Shown here piece by piece: positions 42,401 to 54,822 of a stretch of 64,000 bases of DNA. Positions within the stretch are counted from its first letter, which is position 1. Every line of letters begins with the position of its first letter. Below the pieces are notes generated by a model. The model was not told where the DNA came from, searched no databases, and saw nothing but the letters and a program-made list of their open reading frames with translations. The DNA is from Loxodes magnus. Taxonomy: Eukaryota > Ciliophora > Karyorelictea > Loxodida > Loxodidae. Both the position numbers and the translations under genes were made by a program. Location of the stretch: NCBI GenBank assembly GCA_946699065.1, contig CAMPDV010000040.1, forward strand, positions 1,150,767 through 1,214,766. Direction: 5' to 3'.

Positions 42401-45400
42401 GGTGAGACTATGGGACGTCAAGACAGGTACCTGTAAGACCATGAGTGGTCACACAGATTCTGTATTATCTGTGGCTATATCAAGTGATTCAGAGTTCATC
42501 GTATCGGGAAGTGATGATAATACGGTGAGACTATGGGACGTCAAGACAGGTACCTGTAAGACCATGAGTGGTCACACAGATTCTGTATGATCTGTGACTA
42601 TATCCAGTGATTCAGAGTTCATCGTATCGGGAAGTTATGATGAAACGGTGAGACTATGGGACGTCAAGACAGGTACCTGTAAGACCATGAGTGGTCACAC
42701 AGATTCTGTATTATCTGTGGCTATATCCAGTGATTCAGAGTTCATCGTATCGGGCAGTCATGATTATACGGTGAGACTATGGGACGTCAAGACAGGTACC
42801 TGTAAGACCATGAGTGGTCACACAGATTCTGTATTATCTGTGGCTATATCCAGTGATTCAGAGTTCATCGTATCGGGAAGTTATGATGAAACGGTGAGAC
42901 TATGGGACGTCAAGACAGGTACCTGTAAGACCATGAGTGGTCACACTAGATCTGTATTATCTGTGGCTATATCCAGTGATTCAGAGTTCATCGTATCGGG
43001 CAGTCATGATTATACGGTGAGACTATGGGACGTCAAGACAGGTACCTGTAAGACCATGAGTGGTCACACTAGATCTGTAAATGCTGTGACTATATCCATT
43101 GATTCAGAGTTCATCGTATCGGGAAGTGATGATTATACGGTGAGACTATGGGACGTCAAGACAGGTACCTGTAAGACCATGAGTGGTCACACTAGATCTG
43201 TAAATGCTGTGACTATATCCAGTGATTCAGAGTTCATCGTATCGGGAAGTTATGATAATACGGTGAGACTATGGGACGTCAAGACAGGTACCTGTAAGAC
43301 CATGAGTGGTCACACTAGATCTGTATATTATGTGGCTATATCCAGTGATTCAGAGTTCATCGTATCGGGAAGTTATGATGAAACGGTGAGACTATGGGAC
43401 GTCAAGACAGGTACCTGTAAGACCATGAGTGGTCACACTAGATCTGTAAATGCTGTGACTATATCCATTGATTCAGAGTTCATCGTATCGGGAAGTGATG
43501 ATTATACGGTGAGACTATGGGACGTCAAGACAGGTACCTGTAAGACCATGAGTGGTCACACTAGATCTGTAAATGCTGTGACTATATCCAGTGATTCAGA
43601 GTTCATCGTATCGGGAAGTTATGATAATACGGTGAGACTATGGGACGTCAAGACAGGTACCTGTAAGACCATGAGTGGTCACACTAGTTATGTATTATCT
43701 GTGGCTATATCCAGTGATTCAGAGTTCATCGTATCGGGCAGTGATGATAATACGGTGAGACTATGGGACGTCAAGACAGGTACCTGTAAGACCATGAGTG
43801 GTCACACTAGATCTGTATATTATGTGGCTATATCCAGTGATTAAGAGTTCATCGTATCGGGAAGTTATGATTATACGGTGAGACTATGGGACGTCAAGAC
43901 AGGTACCTGTAAGACCATGAGTGGTCACACAGATTCTGTATTATCTGTGGCTATATCAAGTGATTCAGAGTTCATCGTATCGGGAAGTGATGATAATACG
44001 GTGAGACTATGGGACGTCAAGACAGGTACCTGTAAGACCATGAGTGGTCACACAGATTCTGTATTATCTGTGGCTATATCCAGTGATTCAGAGTTCATCG
44101 TATCGGGCAGTCATGATTATACGGTGAGACTATGGGACGTCAAGACAGGTACCTGTAAGACCATGAGTGGTCACACAGATTCTGTATTATCTGTGGCTAT
44201 ATCCAGTGATTCAGAGTTCATCGTATCGGGAAGTTATGATGAAACGGTGAGACTATGGGACGTCAAGACAGGTACCTGTAAGACCATGAGTGGTCACACT
44301 AGATCTGTATTATCTGTGGCTATATCCAGTGATTCAGAGTTCATCGTATCGGGCAGTCATGATTATACGGTGAGACTATGGGACGTCAAGACAGGTACCT
44401 GTAAGACCATGAGTGGTCACACTAGATCTGTAAATGCTGTGACTATATCCATTGATTCAGAGTTCATCGTATCGGGAAGTTATGATGAAACGGTGAGACT
44501 ATGGGACGTCAAGACAGGTACCTGTAAGACCATGAGTGGTCACACAGATTCTGTATTATCTGTGGCTATATCAAGTGATTCAGAGTTCATCGTATCGGGC
44601 AGTCATGATTATACGGTGAGACTATGGGACGTCAAGACAGGTACCTGTAAGACCATGAGTGGTCACACAGATTCTGTATTATCTGTGGCTATATCCAGTG
44701 ATTCAGAGTTCATCGTATCGGGAAGTTATGATGAAACGGTGAGACTATGGGACGTCAAGACAGGTACCTGTAAGACCATGAGTGGTCACACAGATTCTGT
44801 ATTATCTGTGGCTATATCCAGTGATTCAGAGTTCATCGTATCGGGCAGTCATGATTATACGGTGAGACTATGGGACGTCAAGACAGGTACCTGTAAGACC
44901 ATGAGTGGTCACAATAGTGTTGTATTATCTGTGACTATATCCAGTGATTCAGAGTTCATCGTATCGGGCAGTCATGATTATACGGTGAGACTATGGGACG
45001 TCAAGACAGGTACCTGTAAGACCATGAGTGGTCACACTAGATCTGTATTATCTGTGGCTATATCCAGTGATTCAGAGTTCATCGTATCGGGCAGTCATGA
45101 TTATACGGTGAGACTATGGGACGTCAAGACAGGTACCTGTAAGACCATGAGTGGTCACACTAGATCTGTAAATGCTGTGACTATATCCATTGATTCAGAG
45201 TTCATCGTATCGGGCAGTGATGATAATACGGTGAGACTATTGGACGTCAAGACAGGTACCTGTAAGACCATGAGTGGTCACACTAGATCTGTATATTATG
45301 TGGCTATATCCAGTGATTCAGAGTTCATCGTATCGGGAAGTTATGATTATACGGTGAGACTATGGGACGTCAAGACAGGTACCTGTAAGACCATGAGTGG

Positions 45401-48400
45401 TCACACAGATTCTGTATTATCTGTGGCTATATCAAGTGATTCAGAGTTCATCGTATCGGGAAGTGATGATAATACGGTGAGACTATGGGACGTCAAGACA
45501 GGTACCTGTAAGACCATGAGTGGTCACACAGATTCTGTATGATCTGTGACTATATCCAGTGATTCAGAGTTCATCGTATCGGGAAGTTATGATGAAACGG
45601 TGAGACTATGGGACGTCAAGACAGGTACCTGTAAGACCATGAGTGGTCACACAGATTCTGTATTATCTGTGGCTATATCCAGTGATTCAGAGTTCATCGT
45701 ATCGGGCAGTCATGATTATACGGTGAGACTATGGGACGTCAAGACAGGTACCTGTAAGACCATGAGTGGTCACACAGATTCTGTATTATCTGTGGCTATA
45801 TCCAGTGATTCAGAGTTCATCGTATCGGGAAGTTATGATGAAACGGTGAGACTATGGGACGTCAAGACAGGTACCTGTAAGACCATGAGTGGTCACACTA
45901 GATCTGTATTATCTGTGGCTATATCCAGTGATTCAGAGTTCATCGTATCGGGCAGTCATGATTATACGGTGAGACTATGGGACGTCAAGACAGGTACCTG
46001 TAAGACCATGAGTGGTCACACTAGATCTGTAAATGCTGTGACTATATCCATTGATTCAGAGTTCATCGTATCGGGAAGTGATGATTATACGGTGAGACTA
46101 TGGGACGTCAAGACAGGTACCTGTAAGACCATGAGTGGTCACACAGATTCTGTATTATCTGTGGCTATATCAAGTGATTCAGAGTTCATCGTATCGGGAA
46201 GTGATGATAATACGGTGAGACTATGGGACGTCAAGACAGGTACCTGTAAGACCATGAGTGGTCACACTAGATCTGTATATTATGTGGCTATATCCAGTGA
46301 TTCAGAGTTCATCGTATCGGGAAGTGATGATAATACGGTGAGACTATGGGACGTCAAGACAGGTACCTGTAAGACCATGAGTGGTCACACTAGTTATGTA
46401 TGATCTGTGGCTATATCCAGTGATTCAGAGTTCATTGTATCGGGAAGTAGAGATTATACGGTGAGACTATGGTACGTCAAGACAGGTACCTGTAAGACCA
46501 TGAGTGGTCACACTAGATCTGTAAATGCTGTGACTATATCCAGTGATTCGGAGTTAATCGTTTCGGGCAGTCATGATTATACGGTGAGACTATGGGACGT
46601 CAAGACAGGTACCTGTAAGACCATGAGTGGTCACACAGATTCTGTATTATCTGTGGCTATATCCAGTGATTCAGAGTTCATCGTATCGGGCAGTGATGAT
46701 AATACGGTGAGACTATGGGACGTCAAGACAGGTACCTGTAAGACCATGAGTGGTCACACTAGATCTGTATATTATGTGGCTATATCCAGTGATTCAGAGT
46801 TCATCGTATCGGGAAGTTATGATTATACGGTGAGACTATGGGACGTCAAGACAGGTACCTGTAAGACCATGAGTGGTCACACTAGTTATGTATTATCTGT
46901 GGCTATATCCAGTGATTCAGAGTTCATCGTATCGGGCAGTGATGATAATACGGTGAGACTATGGGACGTCAAGACAGGTACCTGTAAGACCATGAGTGGT
47001 CACACTAGATCTGTATATTATGTGGCTATATCCAGTGATTAAGAGTTCATCGTATCGGGAAGTTATGATTATACGGTGAGACTATGGGACGTCAAGACAG
47101 GTACCTGTAAGACCATGAGTGGTCACACAGATTCTGTATTATCTGTGGCTATATCAAGTGATTCAGAGTTCATCGTATCGGGAAGTGATGATAATACGGT
47201 GAGACTATGGGACGTCAAGACAGGTACCTGTAAGACCATGAGTGGTCACACAGATTCTGTATGATCTGTGACTATATCCAGTGATTCAGAGTTCATCGTA
47301 TCGGGAAGTTATGATGAAACGGTGAGACTATGGGACGTCAAGACAGGTACCTGTAAGACCATGAGTGGTCACACAGATTCTGTATTATCTGTGGCTATAT
47401 CAAGTGATTCAGAGTTCATCGTATCGGGCAGTCATGATTATACGGTGAGACTATGGGACGTCAAGACAGGTACCTGTAAGACCATGAGTGGTCACACAGA
47501 TTCTGTATTATCTGTGGCTATATCCAGTGATTCAGAGTTCATCGTATCGGGAAGTTATGATGAAACGGTGAGACTATGGGACGTCAAGACAGGTACCTGT
47601 AAGACCATGAGTGGTCACACAGATTCTGTATTATCTGTGGCTATATCCAGTGATTCAGAGTTCATCGTATCGGGCAGTCATGATTATACGGTGAGACTAT
47701 GGGACGTCAAGACAGGTACCTGTAAGACCATGAGTGGTCACAATAGTGTTGTATTATCTGTGACTATATCCAGTGATTCAGAGTTCATCGTATCGGGCAG
47801 TCATGATTATACGGTGAGACTATGGGACGTCAAGACAGGTACCTGTAAGACCATGAGTGGTCACACTAGATCTGTATTATCTGTGGCTATATCCAGTGAT
47901 TCAGAGTTCATCGTATCGGGCAGTCATGATTATACGGTGAGACTATGGGACGTCAAGACAGGTACCTGTAAGACCATGAGTGGTCACACTAGATCTGTAA
48001 ATGCTGTGACTATATCCATTGATTCAGAGTTCATCGTATCGGGAAGTTATGATTATACGGTGAGACTATGGGACGTCAAGACAGGTACCTGTAAGACCAT
48101 GAGTGGTCACACTAGTTATGTATTATCTGTGGCTATATCCAGTGATTCAGAGTTCATCGTATCGGGAAGTGGAGATAAGACGGTGAGACTATGGGACGTC
48201 AAGACAGGTACCTGTAAGACCATGAGTGGTCACACAGATTCTGTATTATCTGTGGCTATATCCAGTGATTCAGAGTTCATCGTATCGGGAAGTTATGATG
48301 AAACGGTGAGACTATGGGACGTCAAGACAGGTACCTGTAAGACCATGAGTGGTCACACAGATTCTGTATTATCTGTGGCTATATCAAGTGATTCAGAGTT

Positions 48401-49270
48401 CATCGTATCGGGAAGTGATGATAATACGGTGAGACTATGGGACGTCAAGACAGGTACCTGTAAGACCATGAGTGGTCACACAGATTCTGTATTATCTGTG
48501 GCTATATCCAGTGATTCAGAGTTCATCGTATCGGGAAGTTATGATGAAACGGTGAGACTATGGGACGTCAAGACAGGTACCTGTAAGACCATGAGTGGTC
48601 ACACAGATTCTGTATTATCTGTGGCTATATCAAGTGATTCAGAGTTCATCGTATCGGGAAGTGATGATAATACGGTGAGACTATGGGACGTCAAGACAGG
48701 TACCTGTAAGACCATGAGTGGTCACACAGATTCTGTATTATCTGTGGCTATATCAAGTGATTCAGAGTTCATCGTATCGGGAAGTGATGATAATACGGTG
48801 AGACTATGGGACGTCAAGACAGGTACCTGTAAGACCATGAGTGGTCACACAGATTCTGTATTATCTGTGGCTATATCCAGTGATTCAGAGTTCATCGTAT
48901 CGGGAAGTGATGATAATACGGTGAGACTATGGGAAGTCAAGACAGGTACCTGTAAGACCATGAGTGGTCACACTAGATCTGTAAATGCTGTGACTATATC
49001 CAGTGATTCAGAGTTCATCGTATCGGGAAGTGATGATAATACGGTGAGACTATGGGACGTCAAGACAGGTACCTGTAAGACCATGAGTGGTCACACTAGT
49101 TATGTATCTGCTGTGGCTATATCCAGTGATTCAGAGTTCATCGTATCGGGAAGTGGTGATAATACGGTGAGACTATGGGACGTCAAGACAGGTACCTGTA
49201 AGACCATGAGTGGTCACACTAATTAGGTTTGATCTGTGGCTATATCCAGTGATTCAGAGTTCATCGTATC
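36406..49270 (+). pseudogene. WD40 array open segment 14 (about 104.6 blades, right end)
   Basis: This is the second very long open segment, with no frameshift for about 12.9 kb. It is the part of the array closest to the WD40 gene and the most similar to it, rich in DS-LSVA blades with TCA-AGT, in YYVA blades and in DDN blades. Two units have Leu for Trp30 (RLLDV, near 37,858 and 45,238). It ends with AAT-TAG-GTT-TGA (Asn-Gln-Val-Trp in this code) at about 49,221, then one last blade that breaks down after position 49,270. No terminal domain follows in frame that resembles the end of the neighbouring gene. It is therefore either a truncated gene or a non-coding array. Confidence 0.5.
39642..45545 (+). 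repeat. 24-unit higher-order repeat (2 x 2,952 bp)
   Basis: Blocks beginning at 39,642 and 42,594 share the order of about their first twenty blade types, and a third start of the same motif lies at 45,546, again 2,952 bp on. The two blocks differ near their right ends, where one continues into VHSRTV units and the other into DS and RS units. Confidence 0.85.
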
Positions 49271-49345
49271 GGGAAGTGATGATTAGACGTTGAGATAGAG
49301 GGTTGTCAATAAAGGTACATTTGGCATTATGAGTATAGTGTGTCA
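49271..49345 (+). other. Degenerate right edge of the WD40 array
   Basis: After SGSDD the next unit is recognisable only in pieces: TTGAGATAGAGG in place of GTGAGACTATGG, then GTCAATAAAGGTACAT, then a weak match to the CATGAGTGGTCACAC turn. Loss of similarity at a single outer unit is typical of tandem array edges, where homogenisation is weakest. The sequence beyond is unrelated AT-rich DNA. Confidence 0.7.
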
Positions 49346-52300
49346 TTTGTAAAAGACAACTTTTATTTTGTGGGAAATAATTGAATTTTTCAAGTCTTCC
49401 TGAACTATTTTTAAGCGTGAGAGTTTTAAATTTTGAAGTGGCGTTTTGTTATTTGCCTACAAATCAAAAATCAAATTAAATAATGACATACTATATGAAT
49501 TCCTTGATTAAAAAAAATAAAATTCGAACAGAACCCTATTATACTTTCGGCGACTTTAATGCTTTACTTCCTTACTTTGGTAATAATTCATCACTTATCA
49601 AGATTTATACTTAAAAATACAATACTTTATAGAAGCAAATGAATTAATAGATTTTTATGATAATGAGTCCATCGCTTTTTTTTATAGAGCGAAATATTAT
49701 TGCTGATGTATTGACTACTTATTGGCAACTTAACATTTAATTCTCATGATTTCGTTGACTATAAATTTAGCCAAAATTCGGGTTGTTTTATTGATAATTT
49801 TCTACTAAGTGATACATTTAATTATAATTTAAAAAGAAGTGAATAAGATTAACAATAACGATTACTCTTTAAAATTTTTAAATTATAGAATCTTAACACG
49901 AGAAACTTTTATTAAACTATTTTTGGATAATTTTTTAAATTCTAGTAACTTGATTAAAAAGATGTTGACAATTAGTATCTATTCATCTGCGATCTTATTA
50001 GTTATGATGCTTAGATTGTGCTTGGATCTTAAAATCAAAGAAAAAACTATTATCAATCGCCAAGTTACTTTGCTACGTTTTTTGTTCAAACAAAAAGGAT
50101 AATATTGCATATTAGAACCCATTAGCTTTGTATGGACGTCATAATTAAGAAGTTACTAAATTTTACTAGCTTAAAATTTAATCTTTTAAGCATTATCTTC
50201 TCAAATTTTGGAAAAGAAAAAAATAAAAAGCTAAGGAAAAACATAAAGATCTAAAAAATAATGCTTAAATAATGTTTAAACAAGCTAAGAATCATATAAA
50301 CTTTAAAATTCGTAATTAGATGAATTTTAACTTTAACTAATAACAGCAATCTGAAAATTGGGAAACTAACGTTTTTGATAAACATTCTAAAATAAGTAAG
50401 ATAGATTTTAACTTTTAAAATAAAAAAATAGATGGAATATTTAGAAATAAATCTTTTATCTTAAATTAGGAGATAAGTCATTTATAAAATATACCTCTTT
50501 TTACGTGATTTGAAATTAAAAAAATTATATTTTAGCCTGCAAATAATAAAGCTACAGTTAATGAAGGTCTAAAAGCTGAGCTTATTAAATATGGAGGTTA
50601 AGATTTGCATTAAATTATTACAAGTTTCATTAATAACATGCTTAGAACATTTAAAATACCTAATGCAATTAAAAAAATAAACATTCTTCCGATTTTCAAA
50701 AAGGGAAACAAAATTAATTATGTAATTGACGACCTATCGCTTTATTGAACTGTCTACTTAAAATTTATGATAAAGCACTAACATAAAGAATTTAACATTA
50801 TATTTATGAACGAAACATTTTGCATCCAGCCTAATTTGGATTTATTCGTAAACGCTCCACTATTTAGCAAATTTGAACAATTTGGTAAATTATAGACTTG
50901 CATCGTAGATGATCTCATAAAAAGTAATTAATTGCTACTTTAATAGATGGAGAAAAAATATTTGATAGCATATCTAGAAAATTACTTTTTGGCCATCTTA
51001 GAAGACTTAGGTTACCTTTGGACCTAATATTGGCACTAGAATCTTTTTATGATAATGTTGATGCGAAGTTTATAATTTATGGATATCTTACAAGAACAAC
51101 TAAATATAACAATGAAGTATTATAAGGAAGTAGTCATGCACCTGTACTTACAATTTTATACTATTATATTGCTATAAGATATTTAGAAGATAATCAGAAG
51201 AAATCAGGATTTCAAATCTTATCTAAAACTTTCGTAGTACGAGCCTTTGCTGACGACTTAATCCAATTGTCCTCTTCCTAGAAAAATGCCTAAAAAGTAT
51301 TATAAGCTACATCTACAGTTTTTGATTGAGTAAAACTTACAATTAATGTAGATAAATGTGAAGTAATAGAATTCTGAAAAAAAATAAATGAAAAAAAAGA
51401 TAACCTTCTATTACTCTAAAGTTCAATGGAATTTCAATTGCTTAAAAAGATGAAGTTAACTATTTAGGATATTAGTTAGGAATAAAATAAAATTAAAAAT
51501 TACATTGTACAGCAGTAGCTATCAAACACAGAGTAGCTATTTAAAAAGTTACTGTAATACTTTCTAAATATGTTTTAGTATCCCCTCTCAGCTTCAAAAT
51601 TCTTTATAGAACTTTTATTTTGCCTAAAGTTTAATATGGAAGTGATATTACTCCGTGAGCTACTATTTCTGGAATTAAAGGAATAAAAAGCAAGATAGCA
51701 AAATGTAAAGGTTTATTTCAAGATAGGTGTTTAGATCTTAAGAATTCACATTCAATGATTTATGCTTTATTGATCTAAGCTGGCTTCCTTTTACACATAA
51801 GGTAACTCCAAATTTAATGCACTTTTATTAAAAATTAATATAATACAGTAAAGAAAATCCTAACTTAGACACTGCTTTTTTATTAGAAAAATGCACTAAA
51901 TTTAATTTACCATACTAGAAACATATAAAGAAATATATCGTATTGTATAATTTTGACATGTCACATGTTTAGAATAATATGGATTTTTATAAACTCACGG
52001 AATAAAAAATAAAACATAAATTCTTAATGGAATGTCTCTCTAGAAATACACTTATGCCAATAGCAAAAATAATTATAGACTAACTAGAAAATAATTAAAG
52101 TGTATTTCCTGAAAATACTTACACTAAATATAATAAACACTATATTAGAGAGACTATTTCCATCTATAGACTAAGAAATTTTTCTTTTAATTTTCAATAA
52201 GAACTCAGTAATCTCTACATTAACGTTAGATATAGCATTATTTGTTTATGTGGCTAAGACTTTGATGAAACTGATCATATTTTTGAATGCTAATACTATG

Positions 52301-52690
52301 CAGATATTATTGAGGAATTCGAAAGTCATAAAACTCTTAAAGAAAAAGACAAAAAGAAACTAATTCTTTATGACTAAAACTATATAAGCAAACATCTTCC
52401 AAAAAATCAAATTCCTAAAATAGACAAATTAATCAAAAATTTTAATTTCAAATTACTCAAAAAGCGTCTTGAAATGTTTAAACTACAAGATGAGTTGTTA
52501 GAAGAGCTTCTAGAGGGAAAAAAAGAAAAATTTAATCAAGAAAATAAATAAAAATATATGATAGTGAAAGAGCAAGAAGAAACTTGATTGGCATTTGCAA
52601 ACTTTTATCTTTCAACATATTTTTAATATTTATAGTCTAAGCGATATCTATTGCAACTATGTCTCACTATTCTTAAATATTGAAAATATT
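49340..52690 (+). mobile_element. Degenerate LINE-type (non-LTR) retroelement, 5'-truncated in the endonuclease
   Basis: Three LINE blocks occur in order. An APE-type endonuclease motif GDFNA is at 49,549, followed by CIDYLL near 49,710 and SHDF near 49,745, which resemble the RIDYI and SDH motifs. An RT follows (see next entry). A C-terminal CxC-H-C knuckle (CLCG...ETDHIFEC) lies at about 52,241-52,294. All are read with TAA/TAG as Gln. The frame changes several times: the endonuclease is in frame 1, the RT core in frame 3, and a later RT part in frame 2. The element is therefore a pseudogene. The region upstream of GDFNA is too short for a full endonuclease domain, so the element starts truncated beside the WD40 array. 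Confidence 0.85.
50560..51720 (+). pseudogene. LINE reverse transcriptase domain, frameshifted
   Basis: The segment before the core reads KATVNEGLKAELIKYGG and then ILPIFKKGN, matching the usual IPIxKKG block of LINE RTs. After a 1-base frame change the conserved RPIALLN starts at 50,730. FGFIRKRST follows (about 50,835), then IDGEKIFDSI for the first catalytic Asp region, and FADDL at 51,246-51,260 for the catalytic pair. After a further shift comes YLGYQLG. In-frame TGA falls in positions where Trp is plausible: FD-TGA-VKLTIN at 51,327 and YGSDITP-TGA at 51,656. The frame breaks mean that it cannot make active enzyme. Confidence 0.85.
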
Positions 52691-52719
52691 ATATTTAAAT
52701 TAATTAATTAATAAATTGG

Positions 52720-53960
52720 AAATCATGCAGCTTAGATCATTAAGAGCTGTAATAGATGGACCTTTTTGCGCATAAAACGAAATCCTGGAGAATAATGAAC
52801 TGCATTTTCTTAAACTACAATACTATATGTGTTAACGTATGTTAATGTTCAGAAGAAAATTACTCCTAAACTAAGAATCAACATTGGATGGATGAATATG
52901 TCAATTAACAAAGAGGAATAAGTATATATTTGAAACATAACTCAAGGAAGGTAATGGAGGCACTACAGCTCAATGACGAAATAAAAATACAAGAAAAATG
53001 AAAAGGAATAGATGGAAAATTAATGATAAAAAGCGATAAAGTTCCATAATGATGTAAATTCCATTACACGAATGTAGAATATGATCACCTGCAAAAAATT
53101 AGACTGAATTAATTGAACAATTCATACAAGGAATACCAAACTATCCAAGATTCAACAAACACAGAAAACAGGAAATATGATACTTATTTAGGCAACGGGC
53201 CAAATGTAATGGAGCAGCATAGGCAATGAAAGAAAAAAATCTAATAGAGAGTGAAGCATGCTAATTCTGCAATTATAGAAAGGAAGATGAGATCCGTATA
53301 ATAGAAGATTGCAGATAATACAAAGAAGAAAGAGAATAGTTAATAGAAAATCTTGAGAACGTAAATATCAGTAATAACTAATAAAAATAAGCCTTCTTAA
53401 ACTCAGGCTTGAAGAAATAGTGTGAGGAAATTACAAATTCGAAAATCTGATACGAACTCTACAAGTAATCAAAAGAAAAGAAATAGATTGTCACATTAAA
53501 AATTTTCTGCAAGATATATAAAAGAAAATAAAATGGGGTTATATTTAAAAAATTCTTCCTTATTAGAAAAAAACGGTAAAGACTATAGAGCAGGATCCAA
53601 CGAGCATATTTGAATTTATAATCATTTATCAAGAGGACAAAAATAAAAATATTATTTAGCAACTTTATAACAATTCTAAGAAAATGTGGAAAGGAACTTG
53701 CGATACCCTCAGAAAAGACTAACAGATAGCTTAACTATCTAAAGACAAATGAAAGAGTTGGAAAAGTAATTGATAGAAATAGAATTCTACTGTTTTAAAA
53801 AGACCTAATGATGGAGATTGAATCTAACTATTCAGATTAGGATATAATGAATCTATTGGAAGAAAAATTAGAATAAATGGAAGAAAATTTAGAAGATTCT
53901 GGTCTGATAAGATAATTTCCAAGAATACCCTTACTTTTGATTTTCTCTTAATTTATGATG
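52720..53960 (+). mobile_element. Second LINE 3'-end remnant with a C-terminal zinc knuckle
   Basis: With ciliate codons this stretch encodes Glu/Lys/Arg-rich sequence, including WYLFRQRAKCNGA followed by CQFCNYRKEDEIRIIEDC at about 53,258-53,311. This pattern of two close cysteines, an acidic middle and a later Cys is the usual end of LINE polyproteins after the RT. Here Ile or Asp stands where His is normal, so the knuckle looks damaged or divergent. A Glu-rich tail follows to about 53,930. It belongs to a different LINE lineage from the fragment upstream, and no RT is left. Confidence is moderate because the code leaves almost every frame open. Confidence 0.5.
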
Positions 53961-54453
53961 AAACCACATAAATTAATTGATTGGTTAATTAATTCATTCA
54001 TTCATAAACTCTTTCTTCAGCAATTATAGTTTTTTTTTTATTTTTTGATCTTAATCGCTTGTTCATTTCTACACTTATTTTTTAATTACTTTTAAACTTC
54101 GATTTTTTTTCGTTTCATTTATAGCTTTCTTATGTTGTCGATTTATATGCCTTTTATCATCTAAAACAGATTTAATTTTTTATTGTTTATTTCTTTTTCT
54201 TTTAAGATTTCTGATAATTTCCTTTTTCAATCATCATTTTTTCTGTTTTTTCTCTATTGTAGCCATTTGAGTTTATAATTTTTGCTTATTTTTTATTTTT
54301 TTGTGGTCTTATATTAATTTCTATCTGATTTGTTTGCATGCTTTAAGTGTTGTTGGTTTGATCTTATGAAGTACTTCAAAAAGCATTTAATTTTCTTTAA
54401 TGGAAGTAAAGTTTTATTGTTATTTTTTTAATTTATTTATTTAAATAAATAAA
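53961..54453. other. T-rich spacer, no gene recognised
   Basis: This is a strongly T-rich + strand with an ATTAATTCATTCATTCAT-like stretch and several poly-T runs. Read on the - strand it gives only Lys/Ile/Asn-rich low-complexity sequence with no motif I recognise. Confidence 0.6.
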
Positions 54454-54822
54454 TTGGATTATAGAGCGCGTAGCACTCTCGTTGATGCGAAGCTCTTTAA
54501 ATTAATTTTATTTAATGTTGAAAAAAAAATTAATGTCTCTCTGTCCTTGTTTTCTCTTCCTGCAGTACGTCCCTGTAGTTTTTCCTTCCAAAGCATAGGA
54601 ATGCAATATGCAATTACGGGTACACTTCCCCGACCTATAATGAAGAAAGTTTCCTCCTGGCATTCAGAGTTCTTCAGCTTGTTACATCGTCTTTCTCTTG
54701 TCATTGATTTCTCTTTCTCCGATTTATCCTCCATCTGCGCTTATTTTTTATTTGCCTTGCTGGACCTCCAAGCAACATCCGAAGGAAAGGGCTTTCCACC
54801 CTATTTAAATTTTAATAGTTAA
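54454..54822 (-). other. GC-richer island of unknown origin, possible - strand coding remnant
   Basis: The stretch is clearly richer in G and C than its flanks and is open on both strands. The - strand reading contains MEDKSEKEKSMTRERRC and CQEETFFIIGRGS, charged and Cys-containing, which could be a retroelement fragment. Its upstream part also resembles the GC-richer segment near 55,920 (both carry a TCCGAGGAAGG-like string on the + strand). I cannot assign a family. Confidence 0.2.

Noticed and set aside
49839..50102. Standalone ORF starting MNKINNN on the + strand
   Set aside because: It lies between the endonuclease and RT blocks of the LINE and is a piece of that polyprotein, not a separate gene.
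53459..53662. Minus-strand ORF of 67 codons rich in Phe, Ile and Leu
   Set aside because: Shadow of an A-rich + strand retroelement remnant. The hydrophobic look comes from poly-T codons.
54464..54500. tRNA or short inverted repeat near AGAGCGCGTAGCACTCTCG
   Set aside because: Only a four-base stem can be drawn, and no cloverleaf or A/B box pair is present.
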